Shown here in pieces: positions 7,939 to 14,868 of a stretch of 64,000 nt of DNA. The position numbers were made by a program, and so were the translations under genes. The notes below the pieces were generated by a model. It saw nothing but the letters and a program-made list of their open reading frames with translations. It searched no databases and was not told the origin of the DNA. Each line of letters begins with the position of its first letter. Position 1 is the first letter of the stretch. Source of the stretch: Hydrogenophaga palleronii NBRC 102513 (GTDB lineage Bacteria; Pseudomonadota; Gammaproteobacteria; Burkholderiales; Burkholderiaceae_C); contig NZ_BCTJ01000005.1 of NCBI RefSeq assembly GCF_001571225.1, positions 1-64,000 of the forward strand, given 5' to 3'.

Positions 7939-9261
7939 TTGTCTTTGGACCGGTTGTGGATGGTCAGCGCCAAGGCCCGCCTGTGGCGGTGGTTGCTGGA
8001 CGAAGTCGTCCGTGCCCCCGTGGAGGCTATTTTGCACCCTTCTCGGTATCGGCTACTGTGGATCGGCGCCTTCACCTTCGTCGGGCACCTTGTCATCTAC
8101 GGGATCTGGGGCCATCTCATCCCGCAGCCCTACGAGAATCCGTGGGTACGTCTGGTGATGGCGCTGCTCGCCCTGATCTATGTGCTGCCTCGCGTCTCGC
8201 GCGATCCGTCGTCCACCGAGAGCGCGCGCATGTTCAGCCTGGCGACCTGGATCCAGCTGCCCTGGTTCTTCACCTGGATGTACTGGATGAACGGTGGCAA
8301 CGCGGTCTGGCTCGGCAGCGTGGCGATGATGATCCTGATCTATTACCACGCCACCGACTGGCGGCTCGCCACCCTGGGCCTGATCACCGGCGGCCTGGCG
8401 GGCTGGGCCACCGCCGAACTCTCCGGCAGCCCGCACGGCTTCACCGACCCGCTGGCCAACACGGTGGTGATCGGCTTTTCCTGGACCATGGGCCTGATGC
8501 TGGGCTTCTCGGGCGCCAACCTGCGCCGCGCCCGCCTGCTCAACACGCTGAGCACCATGGGGGTGATGGCGCACGAACTGCGCACGCCACTGGCCACGGT
8601 GAACCTGATGGGGGATGTGTTGCGCAACCTGGTGCAGCATGATGTGCCGGAAGCCAAGCGCAAAAAGCTCGAGGAGCTCGCCACACGGCTGCAAAACCTG
8701 GTCCGCAGCATGAACCGCCAGATCGACACCCAGATCTCCAACGCACAACTGATGCGGCTGCCGCGCGAGCAGTCGCTGATCACGGCTGCCGAGCTGGTGC
8801 AGGAGGTGATCAACCAGTACCCGTTTCGCTCCTCGCGCGAGCGCGACTGCGTGCAGATCCACATCCAGAACGATTTCTTCTTCACGGCCTCGCGCCCGCT
8901 GTTCGCCCAGGTGCTGACCAACCTGGTGAAGAATGCCCTGCACGCACTCGCCGCCGCCAGCACCGCACCCAGCCCGGGTGACCTGCGGCTGGACGTGGGC
9001 ATGCACCATGGCAAGGGCCGCATCGCGGTGTCGGACGACGGCATCGGCATCACACTGGAACAGCAGCAGCGCATCTTCGAGCCCTTCTTCTCCACGCAGA
9101 CCGGTGCCGGCAATGGCCTGGGCCTGACGTTCTGCAAGAACGTGGTTGAAAGCGCCAACGGTCGCCTGAGCGTGCACTCGCAGCCCGGGCTCGGTGCGGT
9201 TTTCATGATCGATCTGCCCATCACCCCCACGGTACCCACACAGGTGGCCACACCAGCCTGA
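7939..9261 (+). CDS. jqsS: CqsS/LqsS/JqsS-type membrane histidine kinase (alpha-hydroxyketone sensor)
   Basis: 440 aa. About six hydrophobic segments fill residues 40-195 with only short loops, so there is no periplasmic domain, as in CqsS and LqsS. The dimerisation/phosphoacceptor box is MAHELRTPLATV with H212. The ATPase domain has the N box (TNLVKNALHAL), G1 (SDDGIGI), F box and GLGLTFCKNVVES. There is no C-terminal receiver, unlike Vibrio CqsS but like LqsS. TTG 7939 is chosen because AAGGAG lies six bases upstream; the next in-frame ATG is at 7960. The response regulator follows 7 bp later and the CqsA-type synthase is adjacent, so the expected ligand is an alpha-hydroxyketone (inference from context). 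Confidence 0.85.
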   Translation: MSLDRLWMVSAKARLWRWLLDEVVRAPVEAILHPSRYRLLWIGAFTFVGHLVIYGIWGHLIPQPYENPWVRLVMALLALIYVLPRVSRDPSSTESARMFSLATWIQLPWFFTWMYWMNGGNAVWLGSVAMMILIYYHATDWRLATLGLITGGLAGWATAELSGSPHGFTDPLANTVVIGFSWTMGLMLGFSGANLRRARLLNTLSTMGVMAHELRTPLATVNLMGDVLRNLVQHDVPEAKRKKLEELATRLQNLVRSMNRQIDTQISNAQLMRLPREQSLITAAELVQEVINQYPFRSSRERDCVQIHIQNDFFFTASRPLFAQVLTNLVKNALHALAAASTAPSPGDLRLDVGMHHGKGRIAVSDDGIGITLEQQQRIFEPFFSTQTGAGNGLGLTFCKNVVESANGRLSVHSQPGLGAVFMIDLPITPTVPTQVATPA

Positions 9262-9268
9262 CCCCACG

Positions 9269-10255
9269 ATGGCACTGACAATCCCCCTCTTCCACCGCCC
9301 CGGCGGCGTCCTGTTCCTCGACGACGACACGGATTACCTTGAAATGCTGGGCATGGTGATACCTGCGCACTGGCAGGTCGAGCTGTACTCGCGGCCCTCG
9401 GGGTTTGCCGCACGCATGGCACGGGAACCGGCACGCTGGGAGGCCGACGCCATGGTGCAGCTGCAGATGATCGAACACTGGCGCCAGGGCCAGCCGCTGC
9501 TGCCGCAGGTGCTGCGCTACTGGGCCGTCAACGCCTCGCGCTACGAGCTGGCCCAGATCTGCGTGGTCGACTACGCCATGCCGGGCACCGACGGCCTCAA
9601 GGTGCTCAACACCCTGCTCGACTGGCCCGGTGCGCGCGTGCTGCTCACCGGCCAGGCCGACGAGCAGATCGCGATCCAGGCCTTCAACAACGGCCTGATC
9701 GACCAGTTCGTGCCCAAGCAGACCACCGACATCACGCGCCACTTGCTGGGTGTGCTGCGCAAGCTCGCGCAGACGCCGCACCCGCGGCTCAACACCCTGT
9801 GGCGCGCCGCGCTGCGGCCGGCGCAACAGTCCATGCTGCAGATCCCGTCGGTGGCGCAGGCGCTGCGCACCTACACCGAGCAGCACTGGGTGGAATACGT
9901 GGTGCTGGGCGAGCCCTTCGGCCTGATCGGCCTGGACTCCATGGGCAACTGCCACTGGCTGCAGCTCGAACCCACGGCCAGCCTGCCCGACCTGGCCGAA
10001 CTGGCCGGCTCGGCCGGGCTGGGCTTCGATGCGGTGCGCGCGGTGCAGGCCGGCCAGCGCCTGGCCGCGGTGGAGCTGCACCAGCAGATGGGCCTGCGTG
10101 GCCCGGTGCGCACCGCGCCTGCCTTCGCGGTGGGCGAAGAGGGCATCCTCTCAGGCGCACTCTTCACCCTGCACCCCGCGGACCTGCCGCAGCCGATTTA
10201 CGCCTACCGGCACTTCCTCGAAGCGCAGGGCGGGCGCAAGGTGCAGGACAACTGA
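9269..10255 (+). CDS. jqsR: LqsR/JqsR-type response regulator with enlarged receiver domain
   Basis: 328 aa. Receiver landmarks are the acidic cluster D18-D20 (LFLDDDTDY), phosphoacceptor D101 (VVDYAMPGTDG), T127 (LLTGQAD) and K150 (FVPK). In ordinary receivers the phosphoacceptor is near residue 50-55, so about 45 extra, mostly helical residues lie between the acidic cluster and D101. The C-terminal ~170 residues contain no DNA-binding domain I recognise. Legionella LqsR has a similar length and layout, with a non-canonical output domain. It is translated from the jqsS transcript and converges on jqsA, with stop codons 10 bp apart. Confidence 0.82.
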   Translation: MALTIPLFHRPGGVLFLDDDTDYLEMLGMVIPAHWQVELYSRPSGFAARMAREPARWEADAMVQLQMIEHWRQGQPLLPQVLRYWAVNASRYELAQICVVDYAMPGTDGLKVLNTLLDWPGARVLLTGQADEQIAIQAFNNGLIDQFVPKQTTDITRHLLGVLRKLAQTPHPRLNTLWRAALRPAQQSMLQIPSVAQALRTYTEQHWVEYVVLGEPFGLIGLDSMGNCHWLQLEPTASLPDLAELAGSAGLGFDAVRAVQAGQRLAAVELHQQMGLRGPVRTAPAFAVGEEGILSGALFTLHPADLPQPIYAYRHFLEAQGGRKVQDN

Positions 10256-10265
10256 GCGTTGGGGC

Positions 10266-11516
10266 TCAGGCCTCCAGCGCACCCGCCTGCGCGCGGGCAC
10301 GGCGCGCGCAAGGCCAATCCCAGGGTTTGACGATCGGTGCGATCTCGCGCGCCACCGATTCCAGGTGCTCCAGCTCGGCCTCGGTCAGCGAGGCATTCAG
10401 CGTCAGACGCACCAGCGCACGTTTGCTGCTGGTGGCCGGGGCGCAGAAGATGGCCCCGAACACACCGCGCGTTTCCAGCTCGTCGCGCAGGCGCATGGTG
10501 TCGGGTTCGGTGCCGGCCTCCAGGGCGATGATCTGCTCGGTGCCGTGGTGCAGCGGATAGCCCAGACCGGTGAGCGTGTCACGCACCCGGTGCGTGATGG
10601 CCTTGAGGCGGGCGCGCTCGGCATCGGCCTTCTGCAACACCTCCACCGTGGCTTTCAAACCCGCCACTTCGTGCGGCAGCAGGCAGGAGCTGAAGATGTT
10701 GGGAAAGCTCGAGCTCAGGATGTAGTAGCGCATGCTGGCCGGCGCGGTGAAGAAACCGGCGCGGCCCGCTACCGACTTGGCCAGGCTGGCGGAGATGAAG
10801 TGCACCCGGTCGGTCAGCCCGAGTTCGGCGCACAGGCCGGCACCGCTCGCACCGTGCGTGCCCAGCGAGTGGGACTCGTCGACCAGGATCATGCTGCCGT
10901 GTTTTTCAACCACTTCGATCATGGCCTCCAGCGGGCACACCGAACCGGTGGTGCTGTAGACCGAATCCACCACCACCACGCCCGGGCCGTTCTTGGCCAT
11001 CATCTTGTCGAGGTGGGCCGGGTCGTTGTGGCGGAAGGCAAAGGCCGGCGCGCGCGCGGCGTGGGCACCCTCCCAGAGCGAGGCGTGGGCCTGGGTGTCC
11101 AGGTACACCGGCGTGTCGGCGTCCGCAATCGACTGCAGCAGGCCGACGTTGGCCGAATAGCCAGACTGGCAGAGAAAGGCATCGTCCTTGCCGACCCACT
11201 CGGCCAGCGCCATCTCGAGCGCGCGCGTGGGGTGCTGCTGCAGCAGGAACACGCCGGACTGCACCACGAACTCGCTGCCCTTGGTGAGCGCCGCGACCTG
11301 GGCCGCCACGATCTCAGGGTGGCCGGTGACGCTCAGGTAGTCGTTGCCGTCCAGGCGCACGGCGTTGGGGCCGGGCTGCGAACCGTGCAACACGAACTTG
11401 CCGCCCCAGGGTCCTTCCCAGCGCGGCTTGAAGTCACGTTCGATGCGCTGAACGAGGGTCGCCGCCAGCGGCGGGTTCTTGTAAACGATGCCTTGAGCAC
11501 GTTCCAGCGTTTCCAT
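10266..11516 (-). CDS. jqsA: CqsA/LqsA-family alpha-hydroxyketone autoinducer synthase (PLP-dependent)
   Basis: 416 aa alpha-oxoamine synthase fold. Markers shared with Vibrio CqsA are SGYSANVGLLQSI, ASLWEGA, GPGVVVVDSVYSTTG, LVDESHSLGTHG (D213, H216) and the PLP lysine K247 in ISASLAKS. IFSSCLLPHE and FCAPATS are also CqsA-like rather than KBL- or BioF-like. CqsA condenses acyl-CoA with S-adenosylmethionine or aminobutyrate to give CAI-1-type molecules. The chain length made here cannot be read from sequence. AGGTG precedes ATG 11516. A lux-box-like palindrome lies 68-83 bp upstream. The gene is transcribed toward its cognate kinase/regulator pair. Confidence 0.92.
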   Translation of the reverse strand: METLERAQGIVYKNPPLAATLVQRIERDFKPRWEGPWGGKFVLHGSQPGPNAVRLDGNDYLSVTGHPEIVAAQVAALTKGSEFVVQSGVFLLQQHPTRALEMALAEWVGKDDAFLCQSGYSANVGLLQSIADADTPVYLDTQAHASLWEGAHAARAPAFAFRHNDPAHLDKMMAKNGPGVVVVDSVYSTTGSVCPLEAMIEVVEKHGSMILVDESHSLGTHGASGAGLCAELGLTDRVHFISASLAKSVAGRAGFFTAPASMRYYILSSSFPNIFSSCLLPHEVAGLKATVEVLQKADAERARLKAITHRVRDTLTGLGYPLHHGTEQIIALEAGTEPDTMRLRDELETRGVFGAIFCAPATSSKRALVRLTLNASLTEAELEHLESVAREIAPIVKPWDWPCARRARAQAGALEA

Positions 11517-11583
11517 GGGGTTTCACCTTTGCGGATTGAAAAACCCCATCAAAAAAGAAATTCGTGACAAACCGCACAATGCC

Positions 11584-11599
11584 CTGTCAGGATTGACAG
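11584..11599. promoter_or_regulatory. lux-box-like palindrome, site 2, upstream of the autoinducer synthase
   Basis: CTGTCA-GGAT-TGACAG, extending to CCC..GGG flanks, so a 20-bp perfect-arm palindrome (11582-11601). Classical lux boxes are 20 bp with CTGT and ACAG at these positions. It lies 68-83 bp upstream of the synthase ATG, a suitable place for control by a LuxR-type activator. Arms and spacing equal site 1 at 7823-7838. Confidence 0.6.
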
Positions 11600-11686
11600 G
11601 GGTAGTCAGGCTTTTTGCTCAAGTTTTGTGGCTCTGAGCCGATAAGCGGCGACATCTTGTCGCATCAGACACGATTCCTGACCCCA

Positions 11687-12811
11687 TCAGTTCTGCCGCC
11701 ATGGCATGCCGCGGTAGCGCCAGCCGCCTTTTGCGCCGCGGTGGGCGTCGGCATCCGGATCGCCCTCGAAGCCTTCCAGGATGTTGTAAGCCTCCAGGCC
11801 CAGCGTGGTCGCGCGCTGGGCCGCGGCCACCGACCGCACGCCGCTGCGGCACAGCAGCACCAGCTTCTTGTCGCCCGCTGCGGCGCGCAGCTGCTCGTCG
11901 AAGTCCGGGTTCATCGCCATGCCGGGCCACTGTTTCCAGGCCACCGGCAGCGCGCCGGGCACGAAGCCGACCCACTCGCGCTCGGCGTCGGTGCGCACGT
12001 CCACCATCACCGCCTCACCCGACTGCAGCCAGCGCCAGGCCAGCTCGGGCACCACGTCACCGGCGTAGCTGCCCTTCTTGTCGCCCGCCGGGGGCTGCGG
12101 CCGCGTCTCCAGCACGGCGTCGGCATCGTGCTGCAGGCCCGAGCTGCGGTTGGCCGGCACGGCTTCGTCCATGCGGCGCGGCCTGGGCAGGTCCAGCGAT
12201 TCCATCAAGGCCACGAACTCGGCCTCGGTCTTGCCTGCGATGCGCGCATTGCTGGCCTTCTCACGGCCGATGCTGGACGAATGGCGGCCCTTGTAGTCGT
12301 GTGCGGGCCAGACGGTGGTGTCGTCCGGCAGCGCAAACAACACCTGGGTGATGCTGCGGTACAGCGCCTCGGCACTGCCCGACTGGAAGTCGGTGCGGCC
12401 GCAGCCGTTGATGAGCAGCGCGTCGCCGGTGAACACGTGGTCGCGCCAGACGTAGCTCATGCTGCCGGCGGTGTGCCCGGGCGTGTCGTAGGCCTTGAGC
12501 ACCTCGTCGCCAAAGCGCAGCGTGTCGCCGTTTTGCAGTTGCACGCCGGCGGTGCCGATGCCACACCCGGCCGGCGCTGCGGTCCTCGCGCCCGCCAGTT
12601 CGGCCAGGCGGCCGGCGCTGGTGATGTGGTCGGCGTGCACGTGGGTCTCCACCGTCCAGACCAGCTTCAAGCCGTACTCGCGCAGGGTAGCGAGATCGCG
12701 TTCGATCTGCTCATCGACCGGGTCGATGATCACGGCCTCGCGGCTGCTCTGGTCGAACAGCACATAGGTGTAGGTGCTGGAGGCGGGGTCAAACAACTGG
12801 ATCGGTTTCAT
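11687..12811 (-). CDS. Persulfide dioxygenase-like MBL-fold protein fused to rhodanese
   Basis: 374 aa. The N-terminal metallo-beta-lactamase domain (about 1-240) has THVHADH, then DTPGHTAGS and FTGDALLINGCGRTDFQ, the pattern of ETHE1/persulfide dioxygenases with a mononuclear iron site. The C-terminal rhodanese domain (about 265-374) has the active loop CRSGVRS. The fusion suggests oxidation of glutathione persulfide to sulfite coupled with sulfur transfer, that is, sulfide detoxification. ATG 12811 (MKPIQLFDPAS) was chosen because homology begins there; an in-frame ATG at 12862 would add 17 non-conserved residues. It is divergent from the TRAP operon. Confidence 0.88.
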   Translation of the reverse strand: MKPIQLFDPASSTYTYVLFDQSSREAVIIDPVDEQIERDLATLREYGLKLVWTVETHVHADHITSAGRLAELAGARTAAPAGCGIGTAGVQLQNGDTLRFGDEVLKAYDTPGHTAGSMSYVWRDHVFTGDALLINGCGRTDFQSGSAEALYRSITQVLFALPDDTTVWPAHDYKGRHSSSIGREKASNARIAGKTEAEFVALMESLDLPRPRRMDEAVPANRSSGLQHDADAVLETRPQPPAGDKKGSYAGDVVPELAWRWLQSGEAVMVDVRTDAEREWVGFVPGALPVAWKQWPGMAMNPDFDEQLRAAAGDKKLVLLCRSGVRSVAAAQRATTLGLEAYNILEGFEGDPDADAHRGAKGGWRYRGMPWRQN

Positions 12812-12966
12812 CGTGAAGCTTTCAAGGGGCGGCACCTGAGGCACAGGGAACATGCTCATCATGATCGAGCTGTGCCAAACAAATTTTCATGCTGGTCTGA
12901 AGATATTTTCACGCGCTTTTAGGGTGCGTTACCCCTCAAAAGCAAGGGTTTGCACGCAGGTCGGTA

Positions 12967-12982
12967 TTCACTGGTCGGTGAA
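12967..12982. promoter_or_regulatory. Inverted repeat upstream of the TRAP operon
   Basis: TTCAC-TGGTCG-GTGAA lies 70-86 bp upstream of the substrate-binding protein start. The arms are perfect but short (5 bp). It is a possible operator; no cognate regulator is adjacent. Confidence 0.25.
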
Positions 12983-13052
12983 AACCCTGCGCGCAGTAGC
13001 GGTATGTTGGGCGCATCATCGTTTCCTCACCAACCCCGACTGGAGACAACAG

Positions 13053-14162
13053 ATGACCGAGAAGAAGACCGTCACTTCGCGCCGAGGCATGCTCAAGGGC
13101 GCCGCCGTTGCGGCCGGTGCGATGTCCGTGCCCATGGTGGCCACGGCACAGACCACCACCCTGCGCTTCCAAAGCACCTGGCCTGCCAAGGACATCTTCC
13201 ACGAGTACGCACAAGATTTCGCCAAGAAGGTCAACGACATGGCGGGCAACCGCCTGAAGATCGAAGTGCTGCCCGCGGGTTCGGTCGTGCCGGCTTTCCA
13301 GTTGCTCGACGCGGTGGCCAAGGGCACGCTGGATGGCGGCCACGGTGTGGTGGCGTACTGGTACGGCAAGAACTCTGCCCTGGCGCTGTGGGGTTCGGGC
13401 CCCGGTTATGGCATGGACGCCAACATGGTCCTGGCCTGGCACAAGTACGGCGGCGGCAAGGCGCTGATGGAAGAGATCTACAAGAGCCTGAACCTCGACG
13501 TGTCTTCCTACCTGTACGGCCCCATGCCGACGCAGCCGCTGGGCTGGTTCAAGAAGCCGGTGTCCAAGGTGGCGGACATGAAGGGCCTGAAGTTCCGCAC
13601 TGTGGGCCTGGCGGTGGACGTGTTCACCGACATGGGCGTGGCCGTCAACCCGCTGCCGGGTGGTGAGATCGTGCCCGCACTGGACCGTGGCCTGATCGAC
13701 GCGGCCGAGTTCAACAACGCCTCCAGCGACCGCGTGCTGGGCTTCGCCGACGTGGCCAAGAACTGCATGCTGCAGAGCTTCCACCAGTGCAACGAGCAGT
13801 TCGAGATCCTGTTCAACAAGAGCAAGCTCAACGCCCTGCCTGCCGAGCTCAAGTCCATCATCGAGTACGCGGCCGAAGCGGGCAGCGCCGACATGAGCTG
13901 GAAGGCCATCGACCGCAACTCGCAGGACTACCAGGAACTGAAGAAGGAAGGCGTGCGTTTCTACAAGACGCCCGATCCGATCTTGCGCCAGCAACTGGCT
14001 TCCTGGGACAAGACCATTGCCAAGAAGTCCGCCGAGAACCCGCTGTTCAAGAAGGTGCTGGACTCGCAAAAGGCGTTTGCCCAACGCGCCGGCCAATGGC
14101 ACAACGACTACACCGTCGACTACAAGATGGCGTACAACCATTACTTCGGCAAGAAGAGCTGA
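13053..14162 (+). CDS. dctP: TRAP transporter substrate-binding protein (DctP family)
   Basis: 369 aa. A twin-arginine-like leader (TSRRGMLKGAAVAAGAM, cleavage near VATAQ) sends it to the periplasm. The mature part carries LRFQSTWPAKD, GWFKKPVSKVADMKGLKFRT and GEIVPALDRGLIDAAEF, typical of DctP-type binding proteins. It most resembles the alpha-keto-acid/TakP subgroup as I recall that family. This is a family-level impression, not proof of ligand. TGGAGAC precedes ATG 13053. DctQ and DctM follow, separated by a terminator hairpin that would let the binding protein be made in excess. Confidence 0.92.
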   Translation: MTEKKTVTSRRGMLKGAAVAAGAMSVPMVATAQTTTLRFQSTWPAKDIFHEYAQDFAKKVNDMAGNRLKIEVLPAGSVVPAFQLLDAVAKGTLDGGHGVVAYWYGKNSALALWGSGPGYGMDANMVLAWHKYGGGKALMEEIYKSLNLDVSSYLYGPMPTQPLGWFKKPVSKVADMKGLKFRTVGLAVDVFTDMGVAVNPLPGGEIVPALDRGLIDAAEFNNASSDRVLGFADVAKNCMLQSFHQCNEQFEILFNKSKLNALPAELKSIIEYAAEAGSADMSWKAIDRNSQDYQELKKEGVRFYKTPDPILRQQLASWDKTIAKKSAENPLFKKVLDSQKAFAQRAGQWHNDYTVDYKMAYNHYFGKKS

Positions 14163-14177
14163 TCACGGCACACTGAA

Positions 14178-14215
14178 AGAGGGGCATATCGCTGGCGCGA
14201 TGCCCCTCTTTTTTT
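14178..14215 (+). terminator. Intra-operon terminator/attenuator between dctP and dctQ
   Basis: AGAGGGGCAT (14178-14187) pairs with ATGCCCCTCT (14200-14209), an inner GCG/CGC pair extends it, and a run of eight T follows. This is a strong intrinsic terminator only 33 bp before dctQ. Partial read-through would explain a binding protein to permease excess. Confidence 0.85.
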
Positions 14216-14247
14216 GCCCTTTTTCCAGCGCCGGCTGAGGAATTTCG

Positions 14248-14868
14248 ATGCAATCCATCCTGTGGAAGGTCGATCGCCTGTCGACCTTCATCGGCAAGCT
14301 GTTCGCTTGGTGTGCGCTGCTGCTCACGCTGCTGATCAGCTGGGAAGTTTTTTCGCGTTACGCCCTGAACAACCCGCACGCCTGGGTGCTGGACGCCCAG
14401 ATCATGTTGTACGGCACGCTGTTCATGACAGCCGGCGCCTACACACTGTCGAAGAACGGGCACGTCCGCGGTGACGTGTTGTACGGCTTCTTCCAGCCGC
14501 GCACCCAGGCCACGGTGGACCTGGTGCTCTACATCGTGTTCTTCCTGCCCGGCATCATCGCGCTGACCTGGGCCGGCTGGATCTACGCGGGCGAATCGCT
14601 CGCCATCCGCGAACAGACTTTCTCCGCCGACCCGCTGCCGCTCTACCCCTTCAAGTACGTGATTCCGCTGGCCGGCATCACACTGTTGCTGCAGGGCGTG
14701 GTGGAGATCGTGCGCTGCGTGCAGTGCATCCAGACCGGCGCCTGGCCGGCGCGCGAAGACGACGTGCAGGAAGTGGACGTTGAGAAACTCAAGGAGATGG
14801 TCCACGTGAAAGACGAAGACATCGCTGCGCTCGACGCCGTCGTGATCGCTCAGGAGAAAAACAAATGA
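14248..14868 (+). CDS. dctQ: TRAP transporter small permease (DctQ family)
   Basis: 206 aa with four hydrophobic segments (about residues 15-35, 48-68, 90-112 and 133-153). The conserved WEVFSRYALNNPHAWVLD and LSKNGHVRGDV segments are typical of DctQ. It is the small integral membrane subunit of the TRAP carrier. The charged C-terminal tail (about 45 residues, EDDVQEVDVEKLKEM and onward) is longer than usual. Its stop overlaps the dctM start (ATGA), indicating translational coupling. Confidence 0.9.
   Translation: MQSILWKVDRLSTFIGKLFAWCALLLTLLISWEVFSRYALNNPHAWVLDAQIMLYGTLFMTAGAYTLSKNGHVRGDVLYGFFQPRTQATVDLVLYIVFFLPGIIALTWAGWIYAGESLAIREQTFSADPLPLYPFKYVIPLAGITLLLQGVVEIVRCVQCIQTGAWPAREDDVQEVDVEKLKEMVHVKDEDIAALDAVVIAQEKNK

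Noticed and set aside
11615..12922. Plus-strand open frame over the persulfide dioxygenase gene
   Set aside because: Its product has no family features, whereas the minus strand encodes intact MBL and rhodanese motifs.
14425..14437. Third possible lux-box-like match (CTGT-TCATG-ACAG) inside dctQ
   Set aside because: Arm spacing is wrong (short by three bases) and it lies within coding sequence; not the same motif as the twin sites.
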